From NCBI GenBank assembly GCA_026391795.1, contig JAPLDI010000007.1, positions 1 through 64,000 on the forward strand: a stretch of 64,000 nt of DNA, in the 5' to 3' direction. The position numbers were made by a program, and so were the translations under genes. A model generated the notes under the pieces. It did not search any database. It was not told the origin of the DNA and saw nothing but the letters and a program-made list of their open reading frames with translations. Below are positions 29,136 through 36,898 of the stretch, piece by piece; position 1 is the first letter of the stretch; the number at the start of each line of letters is the position of its first letter. The DNA comes from Bacteroidota bacterium (GTDB lineage: Bacteria; Bacteroidota; Bacteroidia; Bacteroidales; FEN-979).

Positions 29136-30482
29136 TTGAAATCGAACTCATTCCGCATTATCAGCGTACTTCTTTTTCTGGTCGTTCTGCTTTTCCTTGC
29201 TTACTCCTGTAAAAAGGACCCTTACCAGATCGGAAGCAGCCTGCTTCCTCCCAGCGACACATTGAACATCAAAGCAACCGACACAGCCTCTTTTGTGGCC
29301 TATTCGGTATTACAGGATTCGGTCCGGACCGACGAAACCAAGCTGAGCATACTGGGGTCCCTGATGGACCCGGTCTTTGGTTCTACCACAGCAGGGTTTT
29401 ACATGCAATACAGGCTTTCAGCAGAAGCTCCTGATTTCGGGATTAATCCCAGCCTTGATTCCATCGTTCTGATGATGCCCTACGGTACGGTATATGGGGA
29501 TACCAATGCCCTGCAAACCGTAAAAATTTATGAACTCAGCCAGAGTATTTATTACGACAGCTCTTACTATTCAAACCGTTCGGCCGAAACCTACGGGATC
29601 CCCCTGGCAAATTGCACCTTCAAATATACACCCAGGGACAGTGTCAAAGTAGCGGGTGTTGAAACAGCACCTCACATCCGGATCAGCCTGAACAAACTGA
29701 CGAATTATTTCGGAAATAAACTGCTCAATGCCCCGACCAATGTGCTCAGCCTGAATACAAATTTCCTTGAATTCATGAAAGGGCTTTACATTGAATCAGC
29801 CAGGGTTCCCTCAGGCGGAGCCATCTTCGCTTTCGACCCGACAAGCTCCCTGTCAAAAATCGTCATGTATTTTCATAATGCAACGGATGATTCCCTTCAT
29901 TTCGACTTTGTGGGCACTGCACTTTCTGCACGCTTTAACCATTTCGACCACAATCAATACCTGGATGCCTCACCCGGTATACAGCAGCAGGTTATCCGGC
30001 ACGACACCACACTCGGGAAGAACAACCTCTACATCCAGGGTTTGGGAGGGATCAGGGTGCGTTTCCGGCTTCCTTTCCTTGACTCGTTCGGAAAAGCCGG
30101 AAAGATCGCCATCAACAATGCGGTTCTGACCATCCATAATTTCGAAACCGACACCACGCTTGCACCACCGGTCAAACTTACCCTGGTTGTTGTTGATTCA
30201 GCAGGCCAGGTAGGATTTCTTATCGATGAGAACGAAGGAACCTATTACTTCGGGGGTGCTTACAATACCTCTTCACGAAGCTACCAGTACAGGATCACAC
30301 GACATATTCAGCAGGTCCTTGACGGGAAGTTAAAAAATTACGATATGTACCTCATGGCCAATGATCCAACCACCAATGTCCTTGTTCCAAACCGTGTGAT
30401 GCTGACGGGGACAAACCCGCAAATTCCTTCATTATCAGCTGACCGGATCAGCCTGCAAATTGTTTATACAAAACTTCACTAG
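29136..30482 (+). CDS. DUF4270 lipoprotein
   Basis: 448 residues from a TTG start at 29136. The signal sequence ends at the lipobox LAYSC followed by KKDPYQIGSSLLP. DUF4270 blocks follow: SVRTDETKLSILGSLMDPVF, TAGFYMQYRLS, SLDSIVLMMPY and a C-terminal ADRISLQIVYTKL. The family is specific to Bacteroidota, is exported, and has no known function. It lies 27 bases after the glycogen synthase gene, and 100 bases before glmS, which has its own promoter. Confidence 0.88.
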   Translation: MKSNSFRIISVLLFLVVLLFLAYSCKKDPYQIGSSLLPPSDTLNIKATDTASFVAYSVLQDSVRTDETKLSILGSLMDPVFGSTTAGFYMQYRLSAEAPDFGINPSLDSIVLMMPYGTVYGDTNALQTVKIYELSQSIYYDSSYYSNRSAETYGIPLANCTFKYTPRDSVKVAGVETAPHIRISLNKLTNYFGNKLLNAPTNVLSLNTNFLEFMKGLYIESARVPSGGAIFAFDPTSSLSKIVMYFHNATDDSLHFDFVGTALSARFNHFDHNQYLDASPGIQQQVIRHDTTLGKNNLYIQGLGGIRVRFRLPFLDSFGKAGKIAINNAVLTIHNFETDTTLAPPVKLTLVVVDSAGQVGFLIDENEGTYYFGGAYNTSSRSYQYRITRHIQQVLDGKLKNYDMYLMANDPTTNVLVPNRVMLTGTNPQIPSLSADRISLQIVYTKLH

Positions 30483-30530
30483 CCTTCTGTTCCTGTTCTT
30501 TTTATCCTGGAATCACCGGTCGTTTCACGA

Positions 30531-30562
30531 TTTGAATATTCCGGTAAAATCTGCTACCTTTG
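30531..30562 (+). promoter_or_regulatory. glmS promoter
   Basis: TTTG at 30531-30534, 20 bases, TACCTTTG at 30555-30562: a perfect Bacteroidetes promoter about 20 bases before the glmS ATG. The short leader leaves no room for a glmS ribozyme. Confidence 0.8.
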
Positions 30563-30581
30563 ATCCTCTTAAGTCATTACT

Positions 30582-32420
30582 ATGTGTGGAATTATAGCTT
30601 ACATCGGTCCAAGGGAAGCCTATCCCATCCTGATCAAAGGTTTGCACCGGCTCGAATACCGGGGGTATGACAGCGCAGGCGTCTGTATCCTGAATGACGA
30701 GCTGAGCATCTTTAAATGCAAAGGAAAAGTCTCCGAACTGGAACTCTATGTAAAAGATAAAGATATCTCCGGAACGATCGGCATGGCACATACCCGATGG
30801 GCAACACACGGAGAGCCTAACCAGGTGAATGCGCATCCCCATTTTTCAGGGAATAAAAGTCTCGCAATTATCCACAACGGGATCATCGAGAATTATGCCA
30901 CCCTCCGCAGCGAGCTGATCAACCGCGGATACAATTTCATCAGTGAAACAGATACCGAGGTACTCATCCACCTGATTGAAGACATCAAGGAGAACGAAGA
31001 GGTGGAGCTGGAAGAAGCTGTCCGCATTGCCCTGAACCAGGTAATCGGCGCGTATGCCATTGTGGTGATGTCGAAAGAGAACCCGGATCTCCTGATTGCA
31101 GCACGAAAAGGAAGTCCCATGGTGGTGGGTGTCGGTAAAGAGGAGTTCTTCGTCGCATCGGATGCCACACCTATCGTCGAATACACCAACAACGTGGTAT
31201 TTATGAACGATGAGGAAATTGCCATCATCGAGCGGAACAAAAAACTGCGGATCATTACCATCCGGAACCAGAAGAAAACTCCCTACATCCAGAAGCTTGA
31301 ACTCAGCCTCTCTTCCCTTGAAAAAGGAGGATATGCTCATTTCATGCTGAAAGAGATTTATGAACAGCCACGGTCGATCCGCGACAGTATGCGCGGACGG
31401 TTGCATCCGGAACAGGGGATCATTGCCCTCGGGGGGATCAGGGAGTATGAGCAAAAACTCATCAATGCGAAGCGGATCATTATCACGGCATGCGGAACTT
31501 CCTGGCATGCCGGGCTGGTTGCCGAGTATCTTTTTGAGGATCTTGCCAGGATCCCGGTGGAAGTGGAGTACTCCTCCGAATTCCGATACCGCAACCCGAT
31601 CATCAATGAAGAAGACATCCTGATCGCCATTTCGCAATCGGGAGAGACCGCCGACACCCTTGCGGCCATCGAACTTGCCAAATCCAAAGGGGCAACCGTA
31701 CTGGGGATTTGCAACGTGGTGGGATCCTCCATCGCCCGGGCCACGCATGCAGGCATTTTCACCCATGCCGGGCCTGAAATCGGGGTTGCCTCCACCAAAG
31801 CATTTACTTCCCAGGTTGTGGTGCTTACCCTGATGGCGCTGAAGATCGCACTGAAAAAAGGAACTATCACACAGTCGCATTTCCACCAGATCCTTTCGGA
31901 ACTGGAAACCATTCCTGACAAGGTCGAGGCTACCCTGAAACAGAATGACCAGGTTAAAGCAATCGCAAAGAAGTTCAAGGATGTCCGGAACTTTCTCTAT
32001 CTCGGCCGCGGATACAATTTCCCGGTTGCCCTCGAAGGTGCGCTGAAACTTAAGGAGATCTCGTATATCCACGCCGAAGGCTATCCTGCCGCGGAGATGA
32101 AACACGGGCCTATTGCACTCATCGACGACCAGATGCCGGTTGTGGTCATTGCCACGAAGAAAGGCACCTATGAAAAGGTGATCAGCAACATCCAGGAGGT
32201 GAAGGCACGCAAAGGCAAGATCATCGCCATTATCAATGAAGGCGATACGGATGTAAAAAAACTGGCCGACCATTACATCGAGATCCCCGAGACGGAGGAA
32301 TTCCTGGTACCCATCCTTGCAACGATACCCCTGCAGCTTCTTTCCTACCATATCGCTGTAATGAGGCATTGCAATGTTGATCAGCCCAGGAACCTTGCAA
32401 AATCAGTAACCGTGGAATGA
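30582..32420 (+). CDS. glmS: Glucosamine-6-phosphate synthase (isomerizing)
   Basis: 612 residues. It makes glucosamine-6-phosphate from fructose-6-phosphate and glutamine, the entry to cell-wall and LPS precursors. The N-terminal glutamine amidotransferase has catalytic Cys2 (MCGIIAYIG, LEYRGYDSAG, HTRWATHGEPNQVNAHPH). Two SIS domains follow (ITACGTSWHAGLVAEY, AISQSGETADTLAAIELAK; LYLGRGYNFPVALEGALKLK), ending in the family tail PRNLAKSVTVE. It overlaps the next gene at ATGA. Confidence 0.97.
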   Translation: MCGIIAYIGPREAYPILIKGLHRLEYRGYDSAGVCILNDELSIFKCKGKVSELELYVKDKDISGTIGMAHTRWATHGEPNQVNAHPHFSGNKSLAIIHNGIIENYATLRSELINRGYNFISETDTEVLIHLIEDIKENEEVELEEAVRIALNQVIGAYAIVVMSKENPDLLIAARKGSPMVVGVGKEEFFVASDATPIVEYTNNVVFMNDEEIAIIERNKKLRIITIRNQKKTPYIQKLELSLSSLEKGGYAHFMLKEIYEQPRSIRDSMRGRLHPEQGIIALGGIREYEQKLINAKRIIITACGTSWHAGLVAEYLFEDLARIPVEVEYSSEFRYRNPIINEEDILIAISQSGETADTLAAIELAKSKGATVLGICNVVGSSIARATHAGIFTHAGPEIGVASTKAFTSQVVVLTLMALKIALKKGTITQSHFHQILSELETIPDKVEATLKQNDQVKAIAKKFKDVRNFLYLGRGYNFPVALEGALKLKEISYIHAEGYPAAEMKHGPIALIDDQMPVVVIATKKGTYEKVISNIQEVKARKGKIIAIINEGDTDVKKLADHYIEIPETEEFLVPILATIPLQLLSYHIAVMRHCNVDQPRNLAKSVTVE

Positions 32421-33154
32421 TCCGCCGCATCCTGAAATACGCCATCATTTCCCTGGGATGCCCGTTCTTCATCCTTATCCTCCTTAGTTTAACCTCTGCT
32501 CCTTTCTGGACCTGGTACGGCATGAGTACGAAACATGCAGGTATTCACCGGCCACCCGATTTCATCATCGTGCTTGGTGGCGGGGGAATGCCCAGTGAGT
32601 CAGGACTGATGCGGACATGGTATGCAGGCAAGGCCGGAGATCATTTCCCCCGTTCAAAGGTCATCATTGCCCTTCCGGGGGATACCGCCGACAGCCTCAG
32701 TTCTGTCTGCCTGATGAAACAAGAGCTTCTGATACGTGGAATTTCGGCAAAGAGGATCTCCTTCGAATCCGAAGGAACCAATACAAGGGCCCAGGCATTG
32801 AACATCAAAAAAATAATTACGAATTCCGAATGTTCTATCCAGCATCCAGCTTCCAGCATCCAGCTTCCAGTATCCAGCATCCTTATAATAACTTCACCCG
32901 AACACCTTTACCGCGCAGTTCTTTCTTTCCGTAAAGCCGGATTTTTAAAGGTCGACGGCATGCCGGCCTTCGAGACTGCCATTGAGTCCGAACTTTCCTT
33001 TAACGACCAGCTGCTGGGTGGTAAAAAATGGGTGCCCTCTGTCGGTAAAAACATTACGGTCAGATACCTGTTCTGGACACAGATGCACTATGAACAGTTG
33101 ATCATAAGGGAATGGCTGGCAATTGTTTATTATAAGCTGAACGGGTGGATTTAG
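32417..33154 (+). CDS. YdcF/SanA-like (DUF218) membrane protein
   Basis: 245 residues, starting in the glmS stop (ATGA). An N-terminal membrane segment (IISLGCPFFILILLSLTSAP) is followed by a DUF218 core: PDFIIVLGGGGMP, VIIALPGDTADS, SFESEGTNTRAQALNI and ILIITSPEHLYRAVLSF. In related proteins (ElyC, SanA) the role is in envelope or peptidoglycan-lipid handling, so it may act near GlmS products; this is inference. Between the helix and strand near residues 135-155 there is an inserted CSIQHPASSIQLPVSS stretch coded by CCAGCATC-type repeats, absent from typical family members. Confidence 0.78.
   Translation: MIRRILKYAIISLGCPFFILILLSLTSAPFWTWYGMSTKHAGIHRPPDFIIVLGGGGMPSESGLMRTWYAGKAGDHFPRSKVIIALPGDTADSLSSVCLMKQELLIRGISAKRISFESEGTNTRAQALNIKKIITNSECSIQHPASSIQLPVSSILIITSPEHLYRAVLSFRKAGFLKVDGMPAFETAIESELSFNDQLLGGKKWVPSVGKNITVRYLFWTQMHYEQLIIREWLAIVYYKLNGWI
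32814..32883 (+). repeat. CCAGCATC/CCAGCTTC repeat inside a coding region
   Basis: An AATTACGAATTCCGAATG-like word is followed by five to six 7- to 9-base units of the form (A)TCCAGCATC or TTCCAGC. The reading frame of the YdcF-like gene continues through it. The same unit occurs three times at 16643-16664, inside another gene. Confidence 0.75.
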
Positions 33155-33157
33155 CCG

Positions 33158-33245
33158 GATGACGGAAGTCAGAGGTCAGAGAAATTAAGCTAGAGAAGGG
33201 AAACCCGACTTCCGTCTTCCGACCTCCGTCATCAGACCTCAGACC
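33158..33245. repeat. GGAGGTCGGAGGTCAG-type inverted repeat
   Basis: The left arm (GGATGACGGAAGTCAGAGG, 33158-33180) and right arm (33215-33245, made of CCGACCTCCGTCATCAGACC-like words) are inverted copies around a 30-base spacer. The right arm overlaps the last codons and stop of pth, so the repeat supplies its C-terminus. The same family is found at 36012-36122. Confidence 0.7.
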
Positions 33246-33811
33246 TCCGGTTTCGTATTAAACAAGTTCATGGTGCGATCGATGCCAACAAGAGCAAAGT
33301 TTTTAATGATATCCACGGCACTGGTGATCTTTGGTAAGAGCACTTTTTCTTCCTCCTTTGTCCAGCGGCTCAGCACATAATCCACCTGGCGTCCTTTTGC
33401 AAAGTCATCGCCGATACCGATCCTGAGGCGCGCAAATTCATTGGTTCCGATCTCTTCAATGATACTGATCAGGCCATTGTGACCGCCGTCGCTGCCCTTT
33501 TTCCGTAACCTCAGCGACCCAAGCGGCAATGCAAGGTCGTCAACGATCACCAGGATGTTTTCAGGAAGGATGTCTTCCTTTGTCATCCAGTACCTGACAG
33601 CTTTTCCGCTCAGGTTCATGTAGGTCGTTGGCTTGATCACGATAAAATTTCTGCCTTTCAGCGAAGCCTTAGCCACGGAGGCATACCTTCCGGATGCAAA
33701 TTCCACCTTCCTGTCAAAAGTAAAAGCATCCGCTACAACAAAACCGATGTTGTGACGGGTATTGGCATATTCGTCGCCGATATTTCCGAGTCCGACTATG
33801 AGGTACTTCAT
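33239..33811 (-). CDS. pth: Peptidyl-tRNA hydrolase
   Basis: 190 residues. It releases tRNA from drop-off peptidyl-tRNA in the cytoplasm. Catalytic His20 lies in NTRHNIGF, with Asn10 in GLGNIGDEY, Asn68-like in TYMNLSG and the aspartate in ILVIVDDLALPLG. SDGGHNGLISI completes the family pattern. It is downstream of rplY and prs on the same strand but has its own promoter and a long leader. Confidence 0.96.
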   Translation of the reverse strand: MKYLIVGLGNIGDEYANTRHNIGFVVADAFTFDRKVEFASGRYASVAKASLKGRNFIVIKPTTYMNLSGKAVRYWMTKEDILPENILVIVDDLALPLGSLRLRKKGSDGGHNGLISIIEEIGTNEFARLRIGIGDDFAKGRQVDYVLSRWTKEEEKVLLPKITSAVDIIKNFALVGIDRTMNLFNTKPEV

Positions 33812-33812
33812 G

Positions 33813-33885
33813 AGGGGTTAGGAGTTAGCTATTGGGTGTTGGGCATTGGGCATTGGGTAGTGGGTATTGGGCTTTAGGCATAAGG
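33813..33885. repeat. TTGGGCATTGGG/GGGTAGTGGG simple repeat (arm 1)
   Basis: Six or seven imperfect copies of a 7-9-base unit (TTGGGCA, TTGGGTA, GTGGGTA). A complementary arm lies at 34041-34098, so the two could pair over about 160 bases of spacer. Confidence 0.75.
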
Positions 33886-33943
33886 GAATTGATAACTGAT
33901 AATGGACAATTGTCAACGAATAATTTATTCGTCAATTAATGAA

Positions 33944-33972
33944 CAAAGATAAAGTTAAACTTTAGATACAAA
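33944..33972 (-). promoter_or_regulatory. pth promoter
   Basis: Minus strand: TTTG (33972-33969), 17 bases, TATCTTTG (33951-33944). The spacing is a little short but both boxes are exact. It gives a 5' leader of about 125 bases that contains a simple repeat. Confidence 0.6.
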
Positions 33973-34040
33973 AGCCATTTCCAGGTGTGTTTTCATTTCC
34001 GTAAGGTGAAGTACAACCGAAAATAGGTAAGGTTGAATCA

Positions 34041-34098
34041 TCTACTCCCTACTACCTAAAGGCCAATACCCACTACCCAATACCTAATGGCCAATGGC
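34041..34098. repeat. CCAATACCCACTACCCAATA simple repeat (arm 2)
   Basis: Several copies of the 7-9-base word complementary to the repeat at 33813-33885 (ACTACCTAAAGG, CCAATACC, ACTACCCAATACC, TAATGGCCAATGG). It lies directly downstream of the rplY terminator. Confidence 0.7.
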
Positions 34099-34099
34099 C

Positions 34100-34134
34100 A
34101 AAAAAAAGGTACAAAGTTGAACAACCCTGTACCT
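34100..34134 (-). terminator. rho-independent terminator of rplY
   Basis: On the minus strand: stem AGGTACA (34134-34128) and TGTACCT (34113-34107) around a 14-base loop, followed by a run of eight T. It lies 22 bases after the rplY stop. Confidence 0.88.
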
Positions 34135-34155
34135 TCTGTGAATTGGAAAATGAAA

Positions 34156-34806
34156 TTATTTCTTTTCCTTCTCTCCTTCGCCTTCTTTGCCTTTTTCAGC
34201 GCCTTCAGCAGGTGCAGCACCTTCGGCGGAAGCGCCTTCAGCACCGGGAGTTTCCTCCACAAGCACGCGGGCTGTGCGGACACCAACGATAATCGTATTG
34301 GGAGAATCCATGAAGGTGATGTTCTCCACGGCAAGGTCTTTGACTTTCACGGAGTCACCAATGTCCAGGGGATCAATGGAGACTGTGATTTCATCGGGCA
34401 GGTGCTGCATCAGCGCCAGAATCTTCAGTTTCCGGGTCTTCAGGATCAGTTTCCCGCCTTTCAGCACGCCGGGAGCTGTGCCGATGACCTTTACAGGTAC
34501 ACCAATATTTACCGGCTTTTCCGGTTGGATCTCGAGGAAATCGATATGGAGGATGTTGTCTGTTACCGGATGGTACTGTACATCCTGGATTACGGTATTG
34601 TATGTTTTTCCTGCAATCTCGAGGTTTACAATATAGACCTCGGGAGTAAAGATCAGTTTGCGGAAAGCTTTGTCGCTTGCCACGAAATGAATTTGCTCCT
34701 TACCGCCGTACATAACACAGGGGACATTTCCCTCCTTGCGATGTTTTTTAGCATCTTTTTTCCCTACGTTCTCGCGAAGAGAACCGCTCAATGATACTTG
34801 TTTCAT
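34156..34806 (-). CDS. rplY: 50S ribosomal protein L25 (CTC form)
   Basis: 216 residues: an N-terminal L25 5S-rRNA-binding domain (MKQVSLSGSLRENVGKKDAK, GNVPCVMYGG, YNTVIQDVQYHPVTDNILHI) and a C-terminal TL5/CTC domain (PVKVIGTAPGVLKGGKLI, MDSPNTIIVGV). It ends in a low-complexity Ala/Glu/Lys tail (EGAAPAEGAEKGKEGEG). It is a part of the ribosomal central protuberance. The order prs-rplY-pth is common in bacteria. Confidence 0.96.
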   Translation of the reverse strand: MKQVSLSGSLRENVGKKDAKKHRKEGNVPCVMYGGKEQIHFVASDKAFRKLIFTPEVYIVNLEIAGKTYNTVIQDVQYHPVTDNILHIDFLEIQPEKPVNIGVPVKVIGTAPGVLKGGKLILKTRKLKILALMQHLPDEITVSIDPLDIGDSVKVKDLAVENITFMDSPNTIIVGVRTARVLVEETPGAEGASAEGAAPAEGAEKGKEGEGEKEKK

Positions 34807-34814
34807 AAAATCAG

Positions 34815-34884
34815 TTTGTAAAGTTTGTAAAGTTATAAAGTTATAAAGTTATAAAGTTTGTAAAGTTTTTAAAGTCATAAAGTC
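34815..34884. repeat. TAAAGTT octamer repeat in the rplY leader
   Basis: About eight tandem copies of an 8-base unit (GTAAAGTT, ATAAAGTT). The array lies between the rplY ATG and its promoter, so the mRNA leader contains repeated AACTTTAT words. Confidence 0.8.
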
Positions 34885-34937
34885 CCTTATTATAATACTA
34901 TTTCGCCTTTCGCTTTTCGCCATTTATTTTGGGCCTG

Positions 34938-34945
34938 CAAAGGTA
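34938..34945 (-). promoter_or_regulatory. -7 box of the rplY promoter
   Basis: TACCTTTG on the minus strand, followed by a leader of about 125 bases that carries the octamer array. Confidence 0.6.
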
Positions 34946-35008
34946 ATAATTTTTTCTTCGGAAACTAATATGGATTGGAATATTCGTGATGCGTAACGCG
35001 TCACGATT

Positions 35009-35947
35009 TTACTCGCCGAACTTGAACAGCGAACTGATCGACTCATGGCTTTCCACGCGTTTGATAACTTCCGCGAAAAGGCTGGCGGTGGAGATGACTT
35101 TTACTTTTTTGCTTTGCTTTTTCAACGGGATGGTATCGGTTACGACCATTTCAAGGAGGGGTGATTTTTCGATCCGTTCAATGGCATTGTTCGAGAAGAG
35201 CGGATGGGTGCACATGGCGCGAACGCTGTTGGCCCCGTTTTCCATGATGATCTCGGCTGCCTTGGAAAGTGTACCTGCAGTATCCACAATGTCATCCACG
35301 AGAACAACATCCCTTCCTTTTACTTCACCCACCAGGGCCATCTTTCCTATTTCGTTGGGCTTGCTGCGCTGCTTGTAGCAGATCACGAAGTCGGTACCCA
35401 GGAATTTTGCATAGGTAGCCACCCTGCGGGTTCCCCCTGTATCCGGTGAAGCCATGCTAAGGTTGGGAAGGTTCAGCTTTTTCAGGTATGGCACAAAGAT
35501 TGACGAAGCAAAGAGGTGGTCGACCGGAACGTCGAAGAAACCCTGGATCTGGTCGGCATGGAGGTCGATGGTAATAATGCGCTGAACGCCGGCCGTGGAA
35601 AGCAGGTTTGCCATCAGCTTGGCCGCAATCGAAACGCGGGGCTTGTCTTTGCGGTCCTGGCGTGCAAATCCGAAATAAGGGATCACTGCGATGATGTTTC
35701 GGGCAGATGCTCTTCTTGCAGCATCGATCAGCATGAGAAGTTCGAGCATGTTACTGGCAGGAGCAAAGGTCGACTGCACGATAAAGATGTCCTTTCCCCT
35801 GATGTTTTCCTCAAAAGATGGCTGGAACTCGCCGTCGCAGAAATCAGTAACGACGACTGTTCCGAGGTCTGTTCCGTAGCTGAGGGCGATCTTCTCTGCC
35901 AGGTACTGGGTGGACCTGCCTGAGAAAATTTTTACATTTTGGGGCAT
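35009..35947 (-). CDS. prs: Ribose-phosphate pyrophosphokinase
   Basis: 312 residues. It makes PRPP for nucleotide, histidine and tryptophan synthesis. Family marks: VKIFSGRSTQYLAEKIA, VTDFCDGEFQP, GKDIFIVQSTFAP, PYFGFARQDRKDKPR, TIDLHADQIQGFFD and the PRPP loop VLVDDIVDTAGTL. It is transcribed from its own promoter, upstream of rplY. Confidence 0.97.
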   Translation of the reverse strand: MPQNVKIFSGRSTQYLAEKIALSYGTDLGTVVVTDFCDGEFQPSFEENIRGKDIFIVQSTFAPASNMLELLMLIDAARRASARNIIAVIPYFGFARQDRKDKPRVSIAAKLMANLLSTAGVQRIITIDLHADQIQGFFDVPVDHLFASSIFVPYLKKLNLPNLSMASPDTGGTRRVATYAKFLGTDFVICYKQRSKPNEIGKMALVGEVKGRDVVLVDDIVDTAGTLSKAAEIIMENGANSVRAMCTHPLFSNNAIERIEKSPLLEMVVTDTIPLKKQSKKVKVISTASLFAEVIKRVESHESISSLFKFGE

Positions 35948-35974
35948 ACCGGGAAGGATTAGGGGTTAGAATGG

Positions 35975-36006
35975 CGAAATTACATTGTTCCGGTCAATAT
36001 TCCAAA
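35975..36006 (-). promoter_or_regulatory. prs promoter
   Basis: Minus strand: TTTG (36006-36003), 20 bases, TAATTTCG (35982-35975). It has the proper spacing, with one mismatch to TAnnTTTG, and lies 28 bases before the prs ATG. Confidence 0.65.
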
Positions 36007-36011
36007 TCGTT

Positions 36012-36122
36012 TCGCGGAGGTCGGAGGTCAGGGTGCAGAAGATGGAGGATGGAGGATAGAGGATGGATTATTTCTGAGATCGGAGGTCAGAGATCAGAAA
36101 TCGGACCTCCGACCTCGGTTAC
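36012..36122. repeat. GGAGGTCGGAGGTCAG / GGATGGAGG inverted repeat
   Basis: Direct words GGAGGTCGGAGGTCAG, GATGGAGGATGGAGG and ATCGGAGGTCAGAGATC are followed by the inverted word CGGACCTCCGACCTCGG (36100-36116). It belongs to the same family as 33158-33245 and lies between the prs and tRNA-Leu promoters. Confidence 0.7.
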
Positions 36123-36142
36123 AGACCGCCTCTAAGTCTCCC

Positions 36143-36175
36143 TTTGGGATATATTAGAAAAAAAATATACCTTTG
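36143..36175 (+). promoter_or_regulatory. tRNA-Leu promoter
   Basis: TTTG at 36143-36146, 21 bases, TACCTTTG at 36168-36175, about 15 bases before the tRNA. Both boxes are exact. Confidence 0.75.
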
Positions 36176-36190
36176 CAGCCCCTCTTCTTT

Positions 36191-36274
36191 GCCCGGATGG
36201 CGGAACAGGTAGACGCGTTGGTCTCAAAAACCAATGAGAGCAATCTCGTGCCGGTTCGATTCCGGCTCCGGGTA
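36191..36274 (+). tRNA. tRNA-Leu (anticodon CAA)
   Basis: 84 bases. The acceptor GCCCGGA pairs with TCCGGGT (first pair G-T). The anticodon stem TTGGT/ACCAA encloses the loop CTCAAAA, giving anticodon CAA. There is a long class II variable arm (GAGAGCAATCTC) and a T-arm GCCGG-TTCGATT-CCGGC. The discriminator is A and CCA is not fully encoded (ACCCC follows). It reads UUG codons. Confidence 0.95.
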
Positions 36275-36275
36275 C

Positions 36276-36374
36276 CCCGTTCAAATGCGAAGTGTGAAGT
36301 GTGAAGTGTGAAGTAAAATAATTCACACCTCACACCTCGCACTTAAGACTTATAATTAGGACTTCCTTTCTTTC
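36276..36374. repeat. Hairpin repeat, copy A (GAAGTGTGAAGTGTGAAGT)
   Basis: About 99 bases starting one or two bases after the tRNA. GCGAAGTGTGAAGTGTGAAG words and the inverted ATTCACACCTCACACCTCGC form a long hairpin around the loop AAAATA. The conserved tail AAGACTTATAATTAGGACTT then runs into the 3' end of the four-helix-bundle gene. A second copy is at 42027-42124. Confidence 0.85.
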
Positions 36375-36772
36375 CTGCCCTTCTCCAATTTTTCTGCCAT
36401 TTTTCTTTTAATCTTTACAAACAGCCGAACAAGTTGATCAATCTCATCAAGGAGTGAAGCTATTTTATCTCCATCCAACAATTGAATCAGGATGAGATAT
36501 TCCAGCCAAAACAACGTTTCATCCGCTTCTTCCGTAACAATACATATCTTGGCAAAGAATTCGCTGTCAGATAGTGCCCGTGTAGCGGCCCTGTAATTTG
36601 CAGCGACGGATGATGATGAACGGATTAACTGATTAACTATAGGCCTGTCGATCGATCCAATCTCTATTCCGAGAAGTACTTTTCTGGTATCACAGGCCAT
36701 GTTCATTGTCCTTTTCCTGAGTTGTTCATTGAACATTGGAGTCTTTGTCTGATTAATAAGAATTTTTCCCAT
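36356..36772 (-). CDS. Four-helix-bundle (S23/IVS-like) protein
   Basis: 138 residues from the ATG at 36772 (MGKILINQTKTPMFNEQLRK); a start at 36736 (MFNEQLRKRTMNM) is also possible. The family pattern is clear: VNQLIRSSSSVAANYRAATR, DSEFFAKICIVTEEADETLF and WLEYLILIQLLDG. It is the four-helix bundle first seen in proteins encoded by 23S rRNA intervening sequences, related to the Avd proteins of diversity-generating retroelements. Function unknown, perhaps nucleic-acid binding. Its 3' end lies in hairpin repeat copy A, and it is divergent from a second bundle gene. Confidence 0.85.
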   Translation of the reverse strand: MGKILINQTKTPMFNEQLRKRTMNMACDTRKVLLGIEIGSIDRPIVNQLIRSSSSVAANYRAATRALSDSEFFAKICIVTEEADETLFWLEYLILIQLLDGDKIASLLDEIDQLVRLFVKIKRKMAEKLEKGRKERKS

Positions 36773-36898
36773 TAATCTGCCCGATATGAAAAGGTAATAT
36801 GGTAAATAAAAAAATCTTTCATTCGTGGTTAAAAAAAGTCCCGAGAAACGTATGACCTTTTCATGATTTCGCCGATTAAGAGGAAAAATCCAATACCC

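Larger units (their letters stand above)
33812..34155. other. Repeat-rich intergenic region between rplY and pth
   Basis: About 340 bases without a gene. It holds, in order: a TTGGGCATTGGG-type repeat arm (33813-33885), the palindrome ACGAATAA/TTATTCGT near 33916-33933, the pth promoter (33944-33972), an inverted arm of the first repeat (34041-34098, CCAATACCCACTACCCAATA words), and the rplY terminator (34100-34134). The first arm is therefore part of the pth mRNA leader. Confidence 0.7.

Noticed and set aside
30482-30581. glmS ribozyme
   Set aside because: The promoter lies 20 bases before the ATG, leaving no room for the ribozyme.
30846-32369. Long minus-strand frame opposite glmS (507 codons)
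   Set aside because: It has no recognisable domain; the opposite strand is a complete glmS.
34087-34794. Plus-strand frame opposite rplY
   Set aside because: It is antisense to a certain ribosomal protein gene and starts inside its terminator.
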